Shown here: piece after piece, positions 7,753 to 15,597 of the stretch
Layout of the letters: every line of letters begins with the position of its first letter
Numbering within the stretch: position 1 is the first letter of the stretch
DNA from: Novosphingopyxis sp965218915
Lineage (GTDB): Bacteria > Pseudomonadota > Alphaproteobacteria > Sphingomonadales > Sphingomonadaceae
NCBI RefSeq assembly: GCF_965218915.1
Contig: NZ_OZ244708.1
Span: 1,364,001 to 1,428,000, forward strand
Direction: 5' to 3'
Length of the DNA stretch: 64,000 bases
Translations under genes and position numbers: made by a program
Notes under the pieces: generated by a model
Database searches by the model: none
What the model was told of the DNA's origin: nothing
The model's input: only the letters and a program-made list of their open reading frames with translations

Positions 7753-9167
7753 GCGGTCTGCGGGTTACAAACAACTTCCGACGGGTTTTTGGATTCGCAG
7801 CGATATTATCGTTGTCGTTGCTCGCCGCCGCTCCCCTCGCGGCGCAAACCTATGCCATCACGGGCGCCAAACTGGTCACCGGGGACGGCAGCGCGCCGGT
7901 CGACAACGGCACCGTCGTCATCGAGAACGGCAGGATCGTCGCCGCCGGACGGAACGTAACGGTGCCCGCCGGGGCCGAGCGCATCGATGCGGGCGGCAAA
8001 TATGTGACGCCCGGCATTTTCGCCGGCTTCAGCCGCGTCGGGCTGGTCGAGGTCGACGCGGTTTCGGGCACCAACGACACCGAGGCCGGCAATTCGCCGT
8101 TCAACGCGTCGATCGACGTCGCGCCCGCCATCAACCCGTCGGACAGCGCCTTTGCCGTGAGCCGCGCCGCCGGGGTCACCCGCGCGGTGGTCTCGCCGGC
8201 CGCCGCCACCAGCATTTTTGCGGGCCAGGGCGCGCTGGTCGATCTGGGCGAGGATTTCGACGCGGTCACGGTGCGCCGGGCGTTCCAGTTCGTCGAGATG
8301 GGCGAGAACGGCGCGCGCGAGGCCGGCGGCAGCCGCGCCGCGACGCACGCGCTGTTCCGTAACGCGCTGCGCGAGGCGCAGGGTTATGGCGGCCGGCTGA
8401 ACATCCGCGGCGGCGCCGCGTCCGAAGCGCCGGACGGACAGCAACTGGCGCAGGAATCGCCCGATCTGCGGATGCTCGAATCGAACGTCGACCGGCCGCA
8501 GGACGTGCTGCTGACGCGCTTCGACGCCGCCGCGCTGGTGCCGGTGGTGCAGGGACGTCAGAGACTTCTGGTCCATGTCGAGAGCGCCAACGACATATTG
8601 CGCACGCTGGAGCTGCGGCAGGAATTCCCGAACCTGCGGCTGGTGCTCGTCGGCGCGAGCGAGGGCTGGCGCGTGGCCGACCGGATCGCCGCGGCGGGCG
8701 TGCCGGTGATCGCTTCCGCGCTCAACGATCTGCCGGCCTCGTTCGAGCGGCTGGCGGCGACGCAATCGAACATCGGCCGGATGCGGGGTGCCGGCGTCAA
8801 GGTGGCGATCGGCATGATCGACGACAACGACGCGCACCAGCTGCGCTATGCGCCGCAATATGCCGGCAATCTGGTCGGGCTGCAGCGGGTGCCGGGCGCC
8901 GACGGCCTGACCTGGGACGAGGCGTTCGCGGCCATTAGCGGCGATGTCGCCGATATCATGGGCGTGGGCGATCGTCTCGGCCATTTGCGCAGCGGTGCGG
9001 CGGGCGATGTCGTGCTATGGTCCGGCGATCCGCTCGAGCTCAGTTCGGCGCCCGAGCGGGTGTGGATCGACGGCGTGGAGCAATCGCTCGACAACCGCCA
9101 GGCACGGCTGCGCGAACGCTATCGCACGCCGCAGGAGGGGGCGCTGCCCAAGGCGTACGAACGTTAG
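7749..9167 (+). CDS. Amidohydrolase-like protein lacking the metal-binding histidines
   Basis: 472 residues starting at the ATG that overlaps the previous stop. A signal peptide (residues 10-33, cleavage after PLAAQ) sends it to the periplasm. The amidohydrolase core is clear (TYAITGAKLVTGDGSAPVDN, ERIDAGGKYVTPGIF, then GHLRSGAAGDVVLWSGDP near the end), but the place of HxH reads GFSRVG, so F94 and R96 replace both histidines, and the later positions read VHVES, VGASEGW and GMIDDN without the expected histidines. It is therefore probably not a metal-dependent hydrolase on its own. Translational coupling to the intact paralogue suggests the two make a heteromeric enzyme, the intact one catalytic (inference). 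Confidence 0.8.
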   Translation: MSGLRVTNNFRRVFGFAAILSLSLLAAAPLAAQTYAITGAKLVTGDGSAPVDNGTVVIENGRIVAAGRNVTVPAGAERIDAGGKYVTPGIFAGFSRVGLVEVDAVSGTNDTEAGNSPFNASIDVAPAINPSDSAFAVSRAAGVTRAVVSPAAATSIFAGQGALVDLGEDFDAVTVRRAFQFVEMGENGAREAGGSRAATHALFRNALREAQGYGGRLNIRGGAASEAPDGQQLAQESPDLRMLESNVDRPQDVLLTRFDAAALVPVVQGRQRLLVHVESANDILRTLELRQEFPNLRLVLVGASEGWRVADRIAAAGVPVIASALNDLPASFERLAATQSNIGRMRGAGVKVAIGMIDDNDAHQLRYAPQYAGNLVGLQRVPGADGLTWDEAFAAISGDVADIMGVGDRLGHLRSGAAGDVVLWSGDPLELSSAPERVWIDGVEQSLDNRQARLRERYRTPQEGALPKAYER

Positions 9168-9198
9168 ATCGGACGGGCGGCGAAGGGAGAATGCGAGG

Positions 9199-9864
9199 AT
9201 GACCATGCTCTGGATCGCCGCCATCGCCTTCGTCGGCACGCATTTCCTGATGAGCCACCCGCTGCGCCGTCCGATGGTCGGGGCTTTGGGGGAGCGGGGT
9301 TTTCTCGGCGTCTATTCGCTGATTTCCATCGCCACCTTCGTCTGGATGGTGATCGCCTATCGCGCCGTGCCCTATGGCCTTGCCGCATGGGATGCCGGTG
9401 ACGGTGTCTGGATCGCCGCGACGATCCTGATGTGGATCGCCTCGGTGCTGCTGGCCGGATCGCTGATCGGCAACCCGGCGCTGCCCGCATCGGGCGCGAA
9501 CCGGCTGGCGGCGAAGCAGCCCCGCGGCGTGTTCCGGATCACCCGCCATCCGATGATGTGGTCCTTCGCCCTGTGGGGCCTGGTCCATATCCTTATCGCG
9601 CCGCGCGCCGAAAATTTCATTCTGTGCGGCGCGATCATCCTGCTCGCGCTGGCCGGCGCGGCGCTGCAGGACGGCAAGAAGAAACGGCTGATGGGAGCGG
9701 ACTGGAAGGCTTGGGTCTCGAAGACGAGTTTCGTGCCGTTCGCGCGCGGCTTCGCGATGCCGGGCGGCGTGGCGCTGATCGGCGGCACGCTGCTGTGGCT
9801 GGTGGCGATGTACGGGCACCGCTGGTTCGGGATTGCGGGCGCGGGGATTTTTCGGTGGGTTTAG
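9199..9864 (+). CDS. NnrU-family integral membrane protein
   Basis: 221 residues from ATG 9199; ATG 9205 two codons on is equally possible and has GAGG at better spacing. About six hydrophobic segments are visible, with the family's conserved RITRHPMMWSFALWGLVHI motif (about residues 115-133) and a terminal hydrophobic helix. NnrU proteins were named from denitrification clusters, but in sphingomonads they occur without denitrification genes, and the relatives with RHP motifs include isoprenylcysteine methyltransferase-like and NnrU membrane enzymes of unproven function. It follows the amidohydrolase gene by 31 bases and could share its transcript. Confidence 0.8.
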   Translation: MTMLWIAAIAFVGTHFLMSHPLRRPMVGALGERGFLGVYSLISIATFVWMVIAYRAVPYGLAAWDAGDGVWIAATILMWIASVLLAGSLIGNPALPASGANRLAAKQPRGVFRITRHPMMWSFALWGLVHILIAPRAENFILCGAIILLALAGAALQDGKKKRLMGADWKAWVSKTSFVPFARGFAMPGGVALIGGTLLWLVAMYGHRWFGIAGAGIFRWV

Positions 9865-9871
9865 TGTTAAA

Positions 9872-10058
9872 CCTTCTCCCGCTTCGGCGGGAGAAGGATA
9901 CGAAGCCTTGCGAGCTTGCTCGCTAGGCGAAGTTGGATGAGGGTGGGTGGCGCGTCAGCGCCATCGACTGAGTTCGCTCTGTGCAGTCGCCCTCGCCGCT
10001 GCGACTAAACTCACTGCGTTCGTTAAGTCTCGCTCCTCTCCCGCAAGCGGGAGAGGGG
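9872..10058. repeat. Modular intergenic element, family D, copy 1 (short form)
   Basis: Fills almost the whole gap between nnrU and the converging aldo/keto reductase. It opens with a hairpin (CTTCTCCCGCTTCGGCGGG, then AGAAGGATACG), passes through GGATGAGGGTGGGTGGCGCG and GCCGCTGCGACTAA, and closes with GTCTCGCTCCTCTCCCGC plus AAGCGGGAGAGG. The same series of blocks in the same order occurs at 20291-20526 and, inverted, at 15598-15895, with extra modules inserted in those copies. No coding potential. Confidence 0.8.
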
Positions 10059-10062
10059 TATG

Positions 10063-11055
10063 TCATTTCCGCACCATTCTCATCATGCGTTCGCCGTATC
10101 GCGGACCGGCAGTACCACCGACGGGCGCGGCTTCGTCGAGCTCGAGCAAATCCTCGTCGGTCAGTTCGATATCGACCGCCGCCATCGAATCCTCCAGCGT
10201 CGCGCGGCGTTTGCTGCCCGGGATGGGCACGATGAAATCGCCCTGGTGCAGCAGCCATGACAGCGCGATCTGCGCGGCCGAGCGCTTGTGCCGCGCGGCC
10301 ACACCCTCGACCACCTTCACCAGCTCCAGGTTCTTGTCGAAATTTTCGCCCTGATAGCGCGGGTCCTTGCGGCGATAATCGTCCTCGCCGAGATCGTCGA
10401 AGCGCTTGATCTGGCCGGTCAGGAAACCGCGCCCTAGCGGGCTGTAGGGTACGAAACCGATGCCCAGGTCCTGCACCAGCGGGAGGATTTCCTCCTCGAT
10501 CGTGCGCTCCCACAGCGAATATTCGCTCTGCAGCGCGGTGATCGGGTGGACGCCGTGCGCACGGCGGATGCTGTCCGCGCTCGCCTCGGACAGCCCCAGG
10601 TGGCGCACTTTGCCCTCTTCGACCAGCCGCGCCATCGCGCCGACCGTCTCCTCGATCGGCACGTCGGGATCGACGCGGTGCTGGTAATAGAGGTCGATCA
10701 CGTCGATGCCGAGCCGCTTGAGGCAGCCCTCGGCCGCGGCGCGGACATTTTCGGGGCGGCTGTCGGTGCCCCTGGTCTCGCCGTCCTGGATGTCGAAGCC
10801 GAACTTGGTGGCGATCACCAGCCGGTCGCGCCGGCCCCGGATCGCCTCGCCGAGCAGTTCCTCGTTGGTGTACGGTCCATAGACCTCGGCGGTGTCGAAA
10901 AAAGTGACGCCCAGTTCGATCGCACGGTCGATCGTCGCGAAGCTTTCCTTGCGGTCGGCCTGCCCGTACATGCCCGCGCCGATGCCGTTCATCGGCATGC
11001 AGCCGAGGCCGAGGGCCGACACTTCGAGGTCCTGTCCGAGGGTGCGGGTCTTCAT
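10063..11055 (-). CDS. Aldo/keto reductase
   Basis: 330 residues. The catalytic tetrad of the aldo/keto reductase superfamily is complete: D54 and Y59 in FFDTAEVYG, K84 in IATKFGF and H126 in DLYYQHRVD. The C-terminal part has the NADPH-phosphate-binding IPGSKRRATLEDSM stretch. The sequence type (MKTRTLG, SALGLGCMPMNGIGAGMYG) is the AKR13-like group of NADPH-dependent reductases of small aldehydes and ketones. Its ATG overlaps the stop of the upstream AGCS transporter by four bases, so the two are co-translated. The physiological substrate is unknown. Confidence 0.92.
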   Translation of the reverse strand: MKTRTLGQDLEVSALGLGCMPMNGIGAGMYGQADRKESFATIDRAIELGVTFFDTAEVYGPYTNEELLGEAIRGRRDRLVIATKFGFDIQDGETRGTDSRPENVRAAAEGCLKRLGIDVIDLYYQHRVDPDVPIEETVGAMARLVEEGKVRHLGLSEASADSIRRAHGVHPITALQSEYSLWERTIEEEILPLVQDLGIGFVPYSPLGRGFLTGQIKRFDDLGEDDYRRKDPRYQGENFDKNLELVKVVEGVAARHKRSAAQIALSWLLHQGDFIVPIPGSKRRATLEDSMAAVDIELTDEDLLELDEAAPVGGTAGPRYGERMMRMVRK

Positions 11056-12446
11056 GCCGTGAGTTCCTTCCTGCGCGCGAGATAGCCGGTGATCTCGTGC
11101 CTGATTTCCGGTGCGAACAGATATAACGCAAGAATGTTGGGAAGGGCCATCAACAGGAATGCGCTGTCGACCAGTTTGACGACCTGACCGAGATCGAGCA
11201 CCGCGCCCACGGGAAGCCCGATGATGTAGATCGCCTTGTAGATGCGCCGCGCCGCCGCGCCGTGGCCGAACAGATAGGCCCAGGCCTGCTGCCCGTAAAA
11301 GCCCCAGGCGCACAGCGTCGAATAGCCGAACAGGAACACCGCGGCCGCGAGGAGATAGACCAGCCACGGGGCCACGGTGGCAAAGGCGGCGACGGTCACC
11401 TCGATGCCCTCCAGATCGCCCGTATACGTGCCCGCGACGACCATCGCCAGCGCGCCCAGCGAGCAGATCACGACGGTGTCGATGAACGGTTCGATCAGCG
11501 CCACCAGTCCCTCGGATGCGGGTTCCTTGGTGCGCGCCTGTGCGTGGGCCATGACCGCGCTGCCGATCCCCGCCTCGGACGAATAGACCGCGCGGCGCAT
11601 GCCGATCACGAACACCCCGACCGCTCCGCCCGCCACCGCCTGGCCGGTGAACGCGTCGCTCACGATCAGGGCGAGCGCGCCGGGTATCCGCTCGAACCCG
11701 AGGACGAGGATCGCCAGCACGCCGATCAGGTAGATCGCGCCCATGGCGGGCACCACGAGCGAGGTGACGCGGCTCAGCCAGCCGACGCCGCCGATCACGA
11801 CCAGCCCGACCAGCGCGGCCATGACGCCTCCGTAGATCCACGCGTTGCCGTCGGTCTGGGCGAAGCCGAACACGTCGGCCACCGCGACGTAGCTCTGGTT
11901 GACCTGGATCAGCGGGATCGCGCCGAGCAGCGCGCAAACCGCATAGACCCCGCCCATGACGAGGCCTGTCTTGGCCCAGCCGCGGCCCTTCAGCCCATTC
12001 TTCATCGAATACATCGGCCCGCCGCGCACTTCGCCGTCGGCATCGACCTCGCGATATTTCAGGCCCAGCGTCACCTCGGCGCATTTCAGCGTCATCGCGA
12101 ACCAGCCGATCACGAACATCCAGAACACCGCGCCCGGCCCGCCGGTGGTGATGGCGATCGCGACGCCCGCGATATTGCCCAGGCCCACGGTGGCCGACAG
12201 CGCGGTGGTGAGCGCGGAGAACTGGCTCATCTGCCCCGGTTCGTCCTTCTGCCCCAGCCGCCCGCGCACGATCGTAAAGCCGGTGCCCAGATGGCGGACA
12301 TTGACGAAGCCCAGATAGGCGGTGAAAAACACCATCGGGACGGCGAGCCACAGCACCACCAGCTCGATCGATATCCCGAACAGGGTGATCTGGGTGAAGA
12401 CGAGCGTCGACAGGCCGTCGATCGCCTGGTTGAGTATCGTTAACAT
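11052..12446 (-). CDS. Alanine/glycine:cation symporter, AGCS family
   Basis: 464 residues with about 11 hydrophobic segments. GQMSQFSALTTALSATVGLG followed by NIAGVAIAITTGGPGAVFW (about residues 73-110) is the AGCS signature region lining the sodium and amino-acid sites, and RRAVYSSEAGIGSAVMAHA is the other hallmark. It should import alanine or glycine (or D-alanine) with Na+ or H+. It heads a two-gene operon with the aldo/keto reductase and is divergent from glmM, from which a repeat-filled 261-bp gap separates it. Confidence 0.93.
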   Translation of the reverse strand: MLTILNQAIDGLSTLVFTQITLFGISIELVVLWLAVPMVFFTAYLGFVNVRHLGTGFTIVRGRLGQKDEPGQMSQFSALTTALSATVGLGNIAGVAIAITTGGPGAVFWMFVIGWFAMTLKCAEVTLGLKYREVDADGEVRGGPMYSMKNGLKGRGWAKTGLVMGGVYAVCALLGAIPLIQVNQSYVAVADVFGFAQTDGNAWIYGGVMAALVGLVVIGGVGWLSRVTSLVVPAMGAIYLIGVLAILVLGFERIPGALALIVSDAFTGQAVAGGAVGVFVIGMRRAVYSSEAGIGSAVMAHAQARTKEPASEGLVALIEPFIDTVVICSLGALAMVVAGTYTGDLEGIEVTVAAFATVAPWLVYLLAAAVFLFGYSTLCAWGFYGQQAWAYLFGHGAAARRIYKAIYIIGLPVGAVLDLGQVVKLVDSAFLLMALPNILALYLFAPEIRHEITGYLARRKELTA

Positions 12447-12516
12447 GCGTGCAATTTTCCCCGCTGGATAGCCCGCCCTAGAGCGGCGGGCGCGCGAGGT
12501 CGAGGCGAGCTTTTGT

Positions 12517-12617
12517 CCCCCTCCCCTCCAGGGGAGGGGTTAGGGGTGGGGATTATCACCAAAGCACATCGCTTGATCGATGGCCCCCACCCCCGGCCCC
12601 CCCCTGAAGGGGAGGGG
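12517..12617. repeat. Paired-hairpin repeat, family C, copy 1
   Basis: Left half CCCCTCCCCTCCAGGGGAGG then GGTTAGGGGTGGGG; right half CCCCCACCCCCGGCCCC and a second G-rich palindrome. The two halves are inverted copies of each other and each contains its own small palindrome, giving a double-hairpin. It lies in the divergent gap between the AGCS symporter and glmM, so it sits among their promoters. Other copies: 14051-14142 and 17269-17434. Confidence 0.75.
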
Positions 12618-12625
12618 AGATCATT

Positions 12626-12649
12626 GCCGTCTCCGGCCTCGCAATGACG
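12626..12649. repeat. Family A repeat, right-end fragment
   Basis: The bases CCTCGCAATGACG at the end of this stretch match the right terminus of the family A inverted repeats. The left terminus is missing, so this is a truncated copy joined directly to the family C element, 59 bases ahead of glmM. Confidence 0.55.
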
Positions 12650-12707
12650 GGATTCTGTCTGTAAGAGCGTCACCTACCGACAAGCCCGCCAGCCAATGGG
12701 AGCGTAT

Positions 12708-14048
12708 ATGCCAGGCAGTTATTTCGGCACCGACGGCATCCGCGGCCGCACCAATCGGGCGCCGATGACGCCCGAAATCGCGATGAAGGTCGGCCAGGCC
12801 GCGGGCATGCATTTCCTGCGCGGCGATCACAAGCATCGCGTCGTGATTGGCAAGGATACGCGATTGTCGGGTTACATGATGGAGAACGCGCTGGTCGCCG
12901 GGTTTACCAGCGTGGGCATGGACGTCATCCAGTTCGGCCCGATCCCGACGCCGGCCGTGGCCATGCTGACCGCCTCGATGCGCGCGGACCTGGGGGTGAT
13001 GATCTCGGCCAGCCACAATCCTTATGAGGACAACGGCATCAAATTGTTCGGGCCGGACGGGTTCAAGCTCTCCGACCGGGACGAGGCGGCGATCGAGGCG
13101 CTGCTGACGGGCGGCGATATCGCGCTAGCCGATGCCCCCGATATCGGTCGCGCCCGCCGGGTCGAGGACGCGCGCGGACGCTATATCCATGCGGTCAAGG
13201 CTTCGCTGCCGCAGGATGTGCGGCTCGACGGTCTGCATATCGTGGTCGATTGCGCGAACGGCGCGGCCTATCAGGTCGCGCCGTCCGCGCTGTGGGAGCT
13301 GGGTGCCAAGGTGACGACGCTGGGCGTCGAGCCGAACGGCAAAAACATCAACGACGCGTGCGGCTCCACCCATATCGAGGCGCTTCAGGACACCGTGGTC
13401 GCCGCAGGCGCCGATATCGGCATCGCGCTGGACGGCGATGCCGACCGGCTGATCGTGGTCGACGAGCAGGGGCGGCAGGTCGACGGCGATCAGATCATGG
13501 CGCTGATCGGGCGCAGCTGGAGCCGCAATGGCCTGCTGCGCGGCGACGGCATCGTCGCCACCGTGATGAGCAATCTGGGGCTCGAGCGCTTTCTGGAGGG
13601 CGAGGGGCTGGAGCTGGTTCGCGCGCAGGTTGGGGATCGCTATGTGCTCGAAATGATGCGCAAGCGCGGGATGAATGTCGGCGGCGAGCAATCGGGCCAC
13701 ATGATCCTGCTCGATCATGCCACCACCGGAGACGGCACCATCGCCGCGCTGCAGGTGCTGGCCGAACTGGTGGCGCACCAGAAGCCCGCCAGCGAGCTGC
13801 TGCATCTGTTCGAACGCGTGCCGCAGCTGCTGAAGAACGTGCGCTATGCGGGCGGCTCTCCGTTGGAGGACAAGACGGTGCAGCAATGCATCGCCGACGC
13901 CGAGGGCGAGCTGAACGGCAAGGGCCGCCTCGTCATTCGCAAGTCCGGCACCGAACCGCTCATCCGCGTCATGGCCGAGGGCGACGACGAAGGCCAGGTC
14001 GGGACGGTCGTGGACCGCATCTGCGAGGCGGTGAAGGCTGCGGCGTAA
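12708..14048 (+). CDS. glmM: Phosphoglucosamine mutase
   Basis: 446 residues, the usual GlmM length. It interconverts glucosamine-6-phosphate and glucosamine-1-phosphate, feeding UDP-GlcNAc for peptidoglycan and lipopolysaccharide. The phosphoserine is S102 in MISASHNP; the Mg-binding DGDADR loop is near residue 240, the sugar-binding GGEQSGHM near 325, and the phosphate-binding RKSGTEPLIRVM near 410. The start at 12708 is preferred to ATG 12696 because GGGAG lies five bases before it and the protein then begins at the conserved SYFGTDGIRG. The neighbour order glmM-thiD-rnhB-ccrM-folP has no single pathway. Confidence 0.97.
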   Translation: MPGSYFGTDGIRGRTNRAPMTPEIAMKVGQAAGMHFLRGDHKHRVVIGKDTRLSGYMMENALVAGFTSVGMDVIQFGPIPTPAVAMLTASMRADLGVMISASHNPYEDNGIKLFGPDGFKLSDRDEAAIEALLTGGDIALADAPDIGRARRVEDARGRYIHAVKASLPQDVRLDGLHIVVDCANGAAYQVAPSALWELGAKVTTLGVEPNGKNINDACGSTHIEALQDTVVAAGADIGIALDGDADRLIVVDEQGRQVDGDQIMALIGRSWSRNGLLRGDGIVATVMSNLGLERFLEGEGLELVRAQVGDRYVLEMMRKRGMNVGGEQSGHMILLDHATTGDGTIAALQVLAELVAHQKPASELLHLFERVPQLLKNVRYAGGSPLEDKTVQQCIADAEGELNGKGRLVIRKSGTEPLIRVMAEGDDEGQVGTVVDRICEAVKAAA

Positions 14049-14050
14049 AT

Positions 14051-14142
14051 CCCCCTCCCGCTTGCGGGAGGGGCTAGGGGTGGGCATAGCTCTTCTATAA
14101 GAAAGTCCCACCCCCCGGCCCCTCCCGCAAGCGAGAGGGGGG
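14051..14142. repeat. Paired-hairpin repeat, family C, copy 2
   Basis: Fills the glmM-thiD gap. Left half at 14051-14084 contains CCCTCCCGCTTGCGGGAGGG followed by GCTAGGGGTGGG; the right half at 14107-14140 is its inverted copy. The spacer itself can pair (TTCT and AGAA). The G-rich end of the right half (GAGAGGGGGGAG) lies 8 bases before the thiD ATG and serves as its only visible Shine-Dalgarno sequence. Confidence 0.8.
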
Positions 14143-14151
14143 AGATACGGA

Positions 14152-15009
14152 ATGACCACGCCGCGCATCCTCATCATCGCGGGCTCCGACAGTTCGGGCG
14201 GGGCGGGCATTCAGGCGGACATCAAGACCGTCACCATGCTCGGCGGCCATGCGATGACCGCGATCACCGCCGTCACCGCGCAGAATACGCGCGGCGTCAG
14301 CGGCGTGCATCCGATCCCGGCGCAGATGGTGCTGGATCAGATCGCGGCCTGCGTGGACGATATCGGGGTGGACGCGGTCAAGATCGGCATGATCGGCAGC
14401 GCCGAGACCGCGATGGCGGTGGCGGAGCGGCTGAAAACTCTGCTTTCGTCACCCCAGCGAAAGCTGGGGTCTCGGGCGAAAAAGCGCGACGCTGGAGATC
14501 CCAGCTTTCGCTGGGATGACGAGATTGGAGAGAAAGGCGTCACCATCCCCATCGTCCTCGATCCCGTCATGGTCGCCACCAGCGGCGCGGTGCTGGCGGA
14601 CGAGGCCACCATCGCGGCGTTCGGAGCGCTGATGGACGTCGCCACGCTCACCACCCCGAACCTGCCCGAGTTGGACGCGCTCGGCGGCGAGGCGGCGGTG
14701 CTGGCGCATGGCACCGCGCTGCTGATGAAGGGTGGCCATGGCGGGGGGAACGAGATCACCGACCGGCTGGTCGATACGGACGGCCGCGAAACCTGCTGGA
14801 CCGAGCCGCGCATCGATACGCCGCACGATCACGGCACCGGCTGCACCTTGGCCAGCGCCATCGCCATGGGTCTGGCCGAGGGCAGGGCCCTGCCCGAGGC
14901 CATCGCGCGCGCGCGCGCCTTCGTCCGCGCGGCCTTGCGCGCCGCGCCGGATTTCGTGGCCGAGAATGGCCCGATGGGGCATCAGACGGTGCGGGTGGAC
15001 CAACTGTGA
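14152..15009 (+). CDS. thiD: Hydroxymethylpyrimidine / phosphomethylpyrimidine kinase with a palindrome-encoded insertion
   Basis: 285 residues. ThiD phosphorylates HMP and then HMP-phosphate for thiamine synthesis. Ribokinase-fold features are intact: AGSDSSGGAGIQADIKT (residues 7-23), VDAVKIGMIGSAE, the IVLDPVMVATSG strand, TPNLPELDAL, and the anion-hole motif DHGTGCTLASA near 225. Between AVAERLK and VTIPIVLDPVM an extra ~27-30 residues (SSPQRKLGSRAKKRD and onward, about residues 98-126) are absent from the normal family layout. They are encoded by the inverted repeat at 14447-14521. The insertion keeps the frame and lies between a helix and a core strand, so the enzyme may remain active. 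The stop overlaps the GTG of rnhB. Confidence 0.92.
   Translation: MTTPRILIIAGSDSSGGAGIQADIKTVTMLGGHAMTAITAVTAQNTRGVSGVHPIPAQMVLDQIAACVDDIGVDAVKIGMIGSAETAMAVAERLKTLLSSPQRKLGSRAKKRDAGDPSFRWDDEIGEKGVTIPIVLDPVMVATSGAVLADEATIAAFGALMDVATLTTPNLPELDALGGEAAVLAHGTALLMKGGHGGGNEITDRLVDTDGRETCWTEPRIDTPHDHGTGCTLASAIAMGLAEGRALPEAIARARAFVRAALRAAPDFVAENGPMGHQTVRVDQL
14447..14521. repeat. Palindromic element, family B, inserted inside thiD
   Basis: Two 27-bp arms, CGTCACCCCAGCGAAAGC plus TGGGGTCTC at 14447-14473 and the inverse at 14495-14521, differ at only two positions and enclose a 21-bp spacer. This is the kind of dispersed palindrome usually found between genes in sphingomonads, but here it is translated in frame as part of ThiD. 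No second full copy of this family was found in the window. Confidence 0.88.
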
Positions 15010-15587
15010 TCGCGGGCGTCGATGAGGCCGGGCGCGGGCCGCTGGCGGGGCCGGTGGTGGCGGCCGCGGTCGTGCTGTGTCCGAAGACGATCCGGGGGCT
15101 CGCCGACAGCAAGGTGCTGAGTGCCGAGAAGCGCGCGCTGCTGGCGGCGCGTATCCGCGCGCGCTGCGCCTTCGGCGTCGGGCTCGCCAGCGTCGCGGAG
15201 ATCGACGCGATCAACATCTTCCAGGCGACCATGCTGGCGATGACCCGCGCGGTCGAGGCGCTGTGTCGGACGCATGGCTGCGATCCCGTGCAGGTGCTGG
15301 TCGACGGCAATCTGACGCCGCACGGCCGCCGCCCCGAATGGCGCTGGCCCGCCCGCGCGATCGTGAAGGGCGACGCGACCGAACGCTGCATCTCCGCCGC
15401 CTCGATCGTCGCCAAGGAGCATCGCGACGCGATCATGCGGGAAGCGGCGGAGGCTTATCCGCATTACGCCTGGGACCGGAACAAGGGTTACGGCACCGCC
15501 GCGCATCTGGCCGCGCTGCGCGAACATGGTCCGACGCCGCTGCACCGCCGCAGTTTCGCGCCGGTGGCACAGCTGGTGTTGATTTGA
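15006..15587 (+). CDS. rnhB: Ribonuclease HII
   Basis: 193 residues, beginning at a GTG that overlaps the thiD stop (GTGA). RNase HII cuts the RNA strand of RNA-DNA hybrids and single ribonucleotides left in DNA. The catalytic acids are D6 and E7 in GVDEAGRGPLAGPVV, D100 in VLVDGN, and an aspartate in ASIVAKEHRD near 137. The C-terminal GYGTAAHLAALREHGPTPLH box is typical. Length is close to the family's ~200. It is translationally coupled to thiD, a linkage without obvious functional meaning. Confidence 0.96.
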   Translation: MIAGVDEAGRGPLAGPVVAAAVVLCPKTIRGLADSKVLSAEKRALLAARIRARCAFGVGLASVAEIDAINIFQATMLAMTRAVEALCRTHGCDPVQVLVDGNLTPHGRRPEWRWPARAIVKGDATERCISAASIVAKEHRDAIMREAAEAYPHYAWDRNKGYGTAAHLAALREHGPTPLHRRSFAPVAQLVLI

Positions 15588-15597
15588 GTTCCAGAAC

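Noticed and set aside
12696..12707. ATG at 12696 as the glmM start
   Set aside because: It has no ribosome-binding site; GGGAG lies five bases before ATG 12708, which also fits the family's N-terminus and puts the phosphoserine at residue 102.
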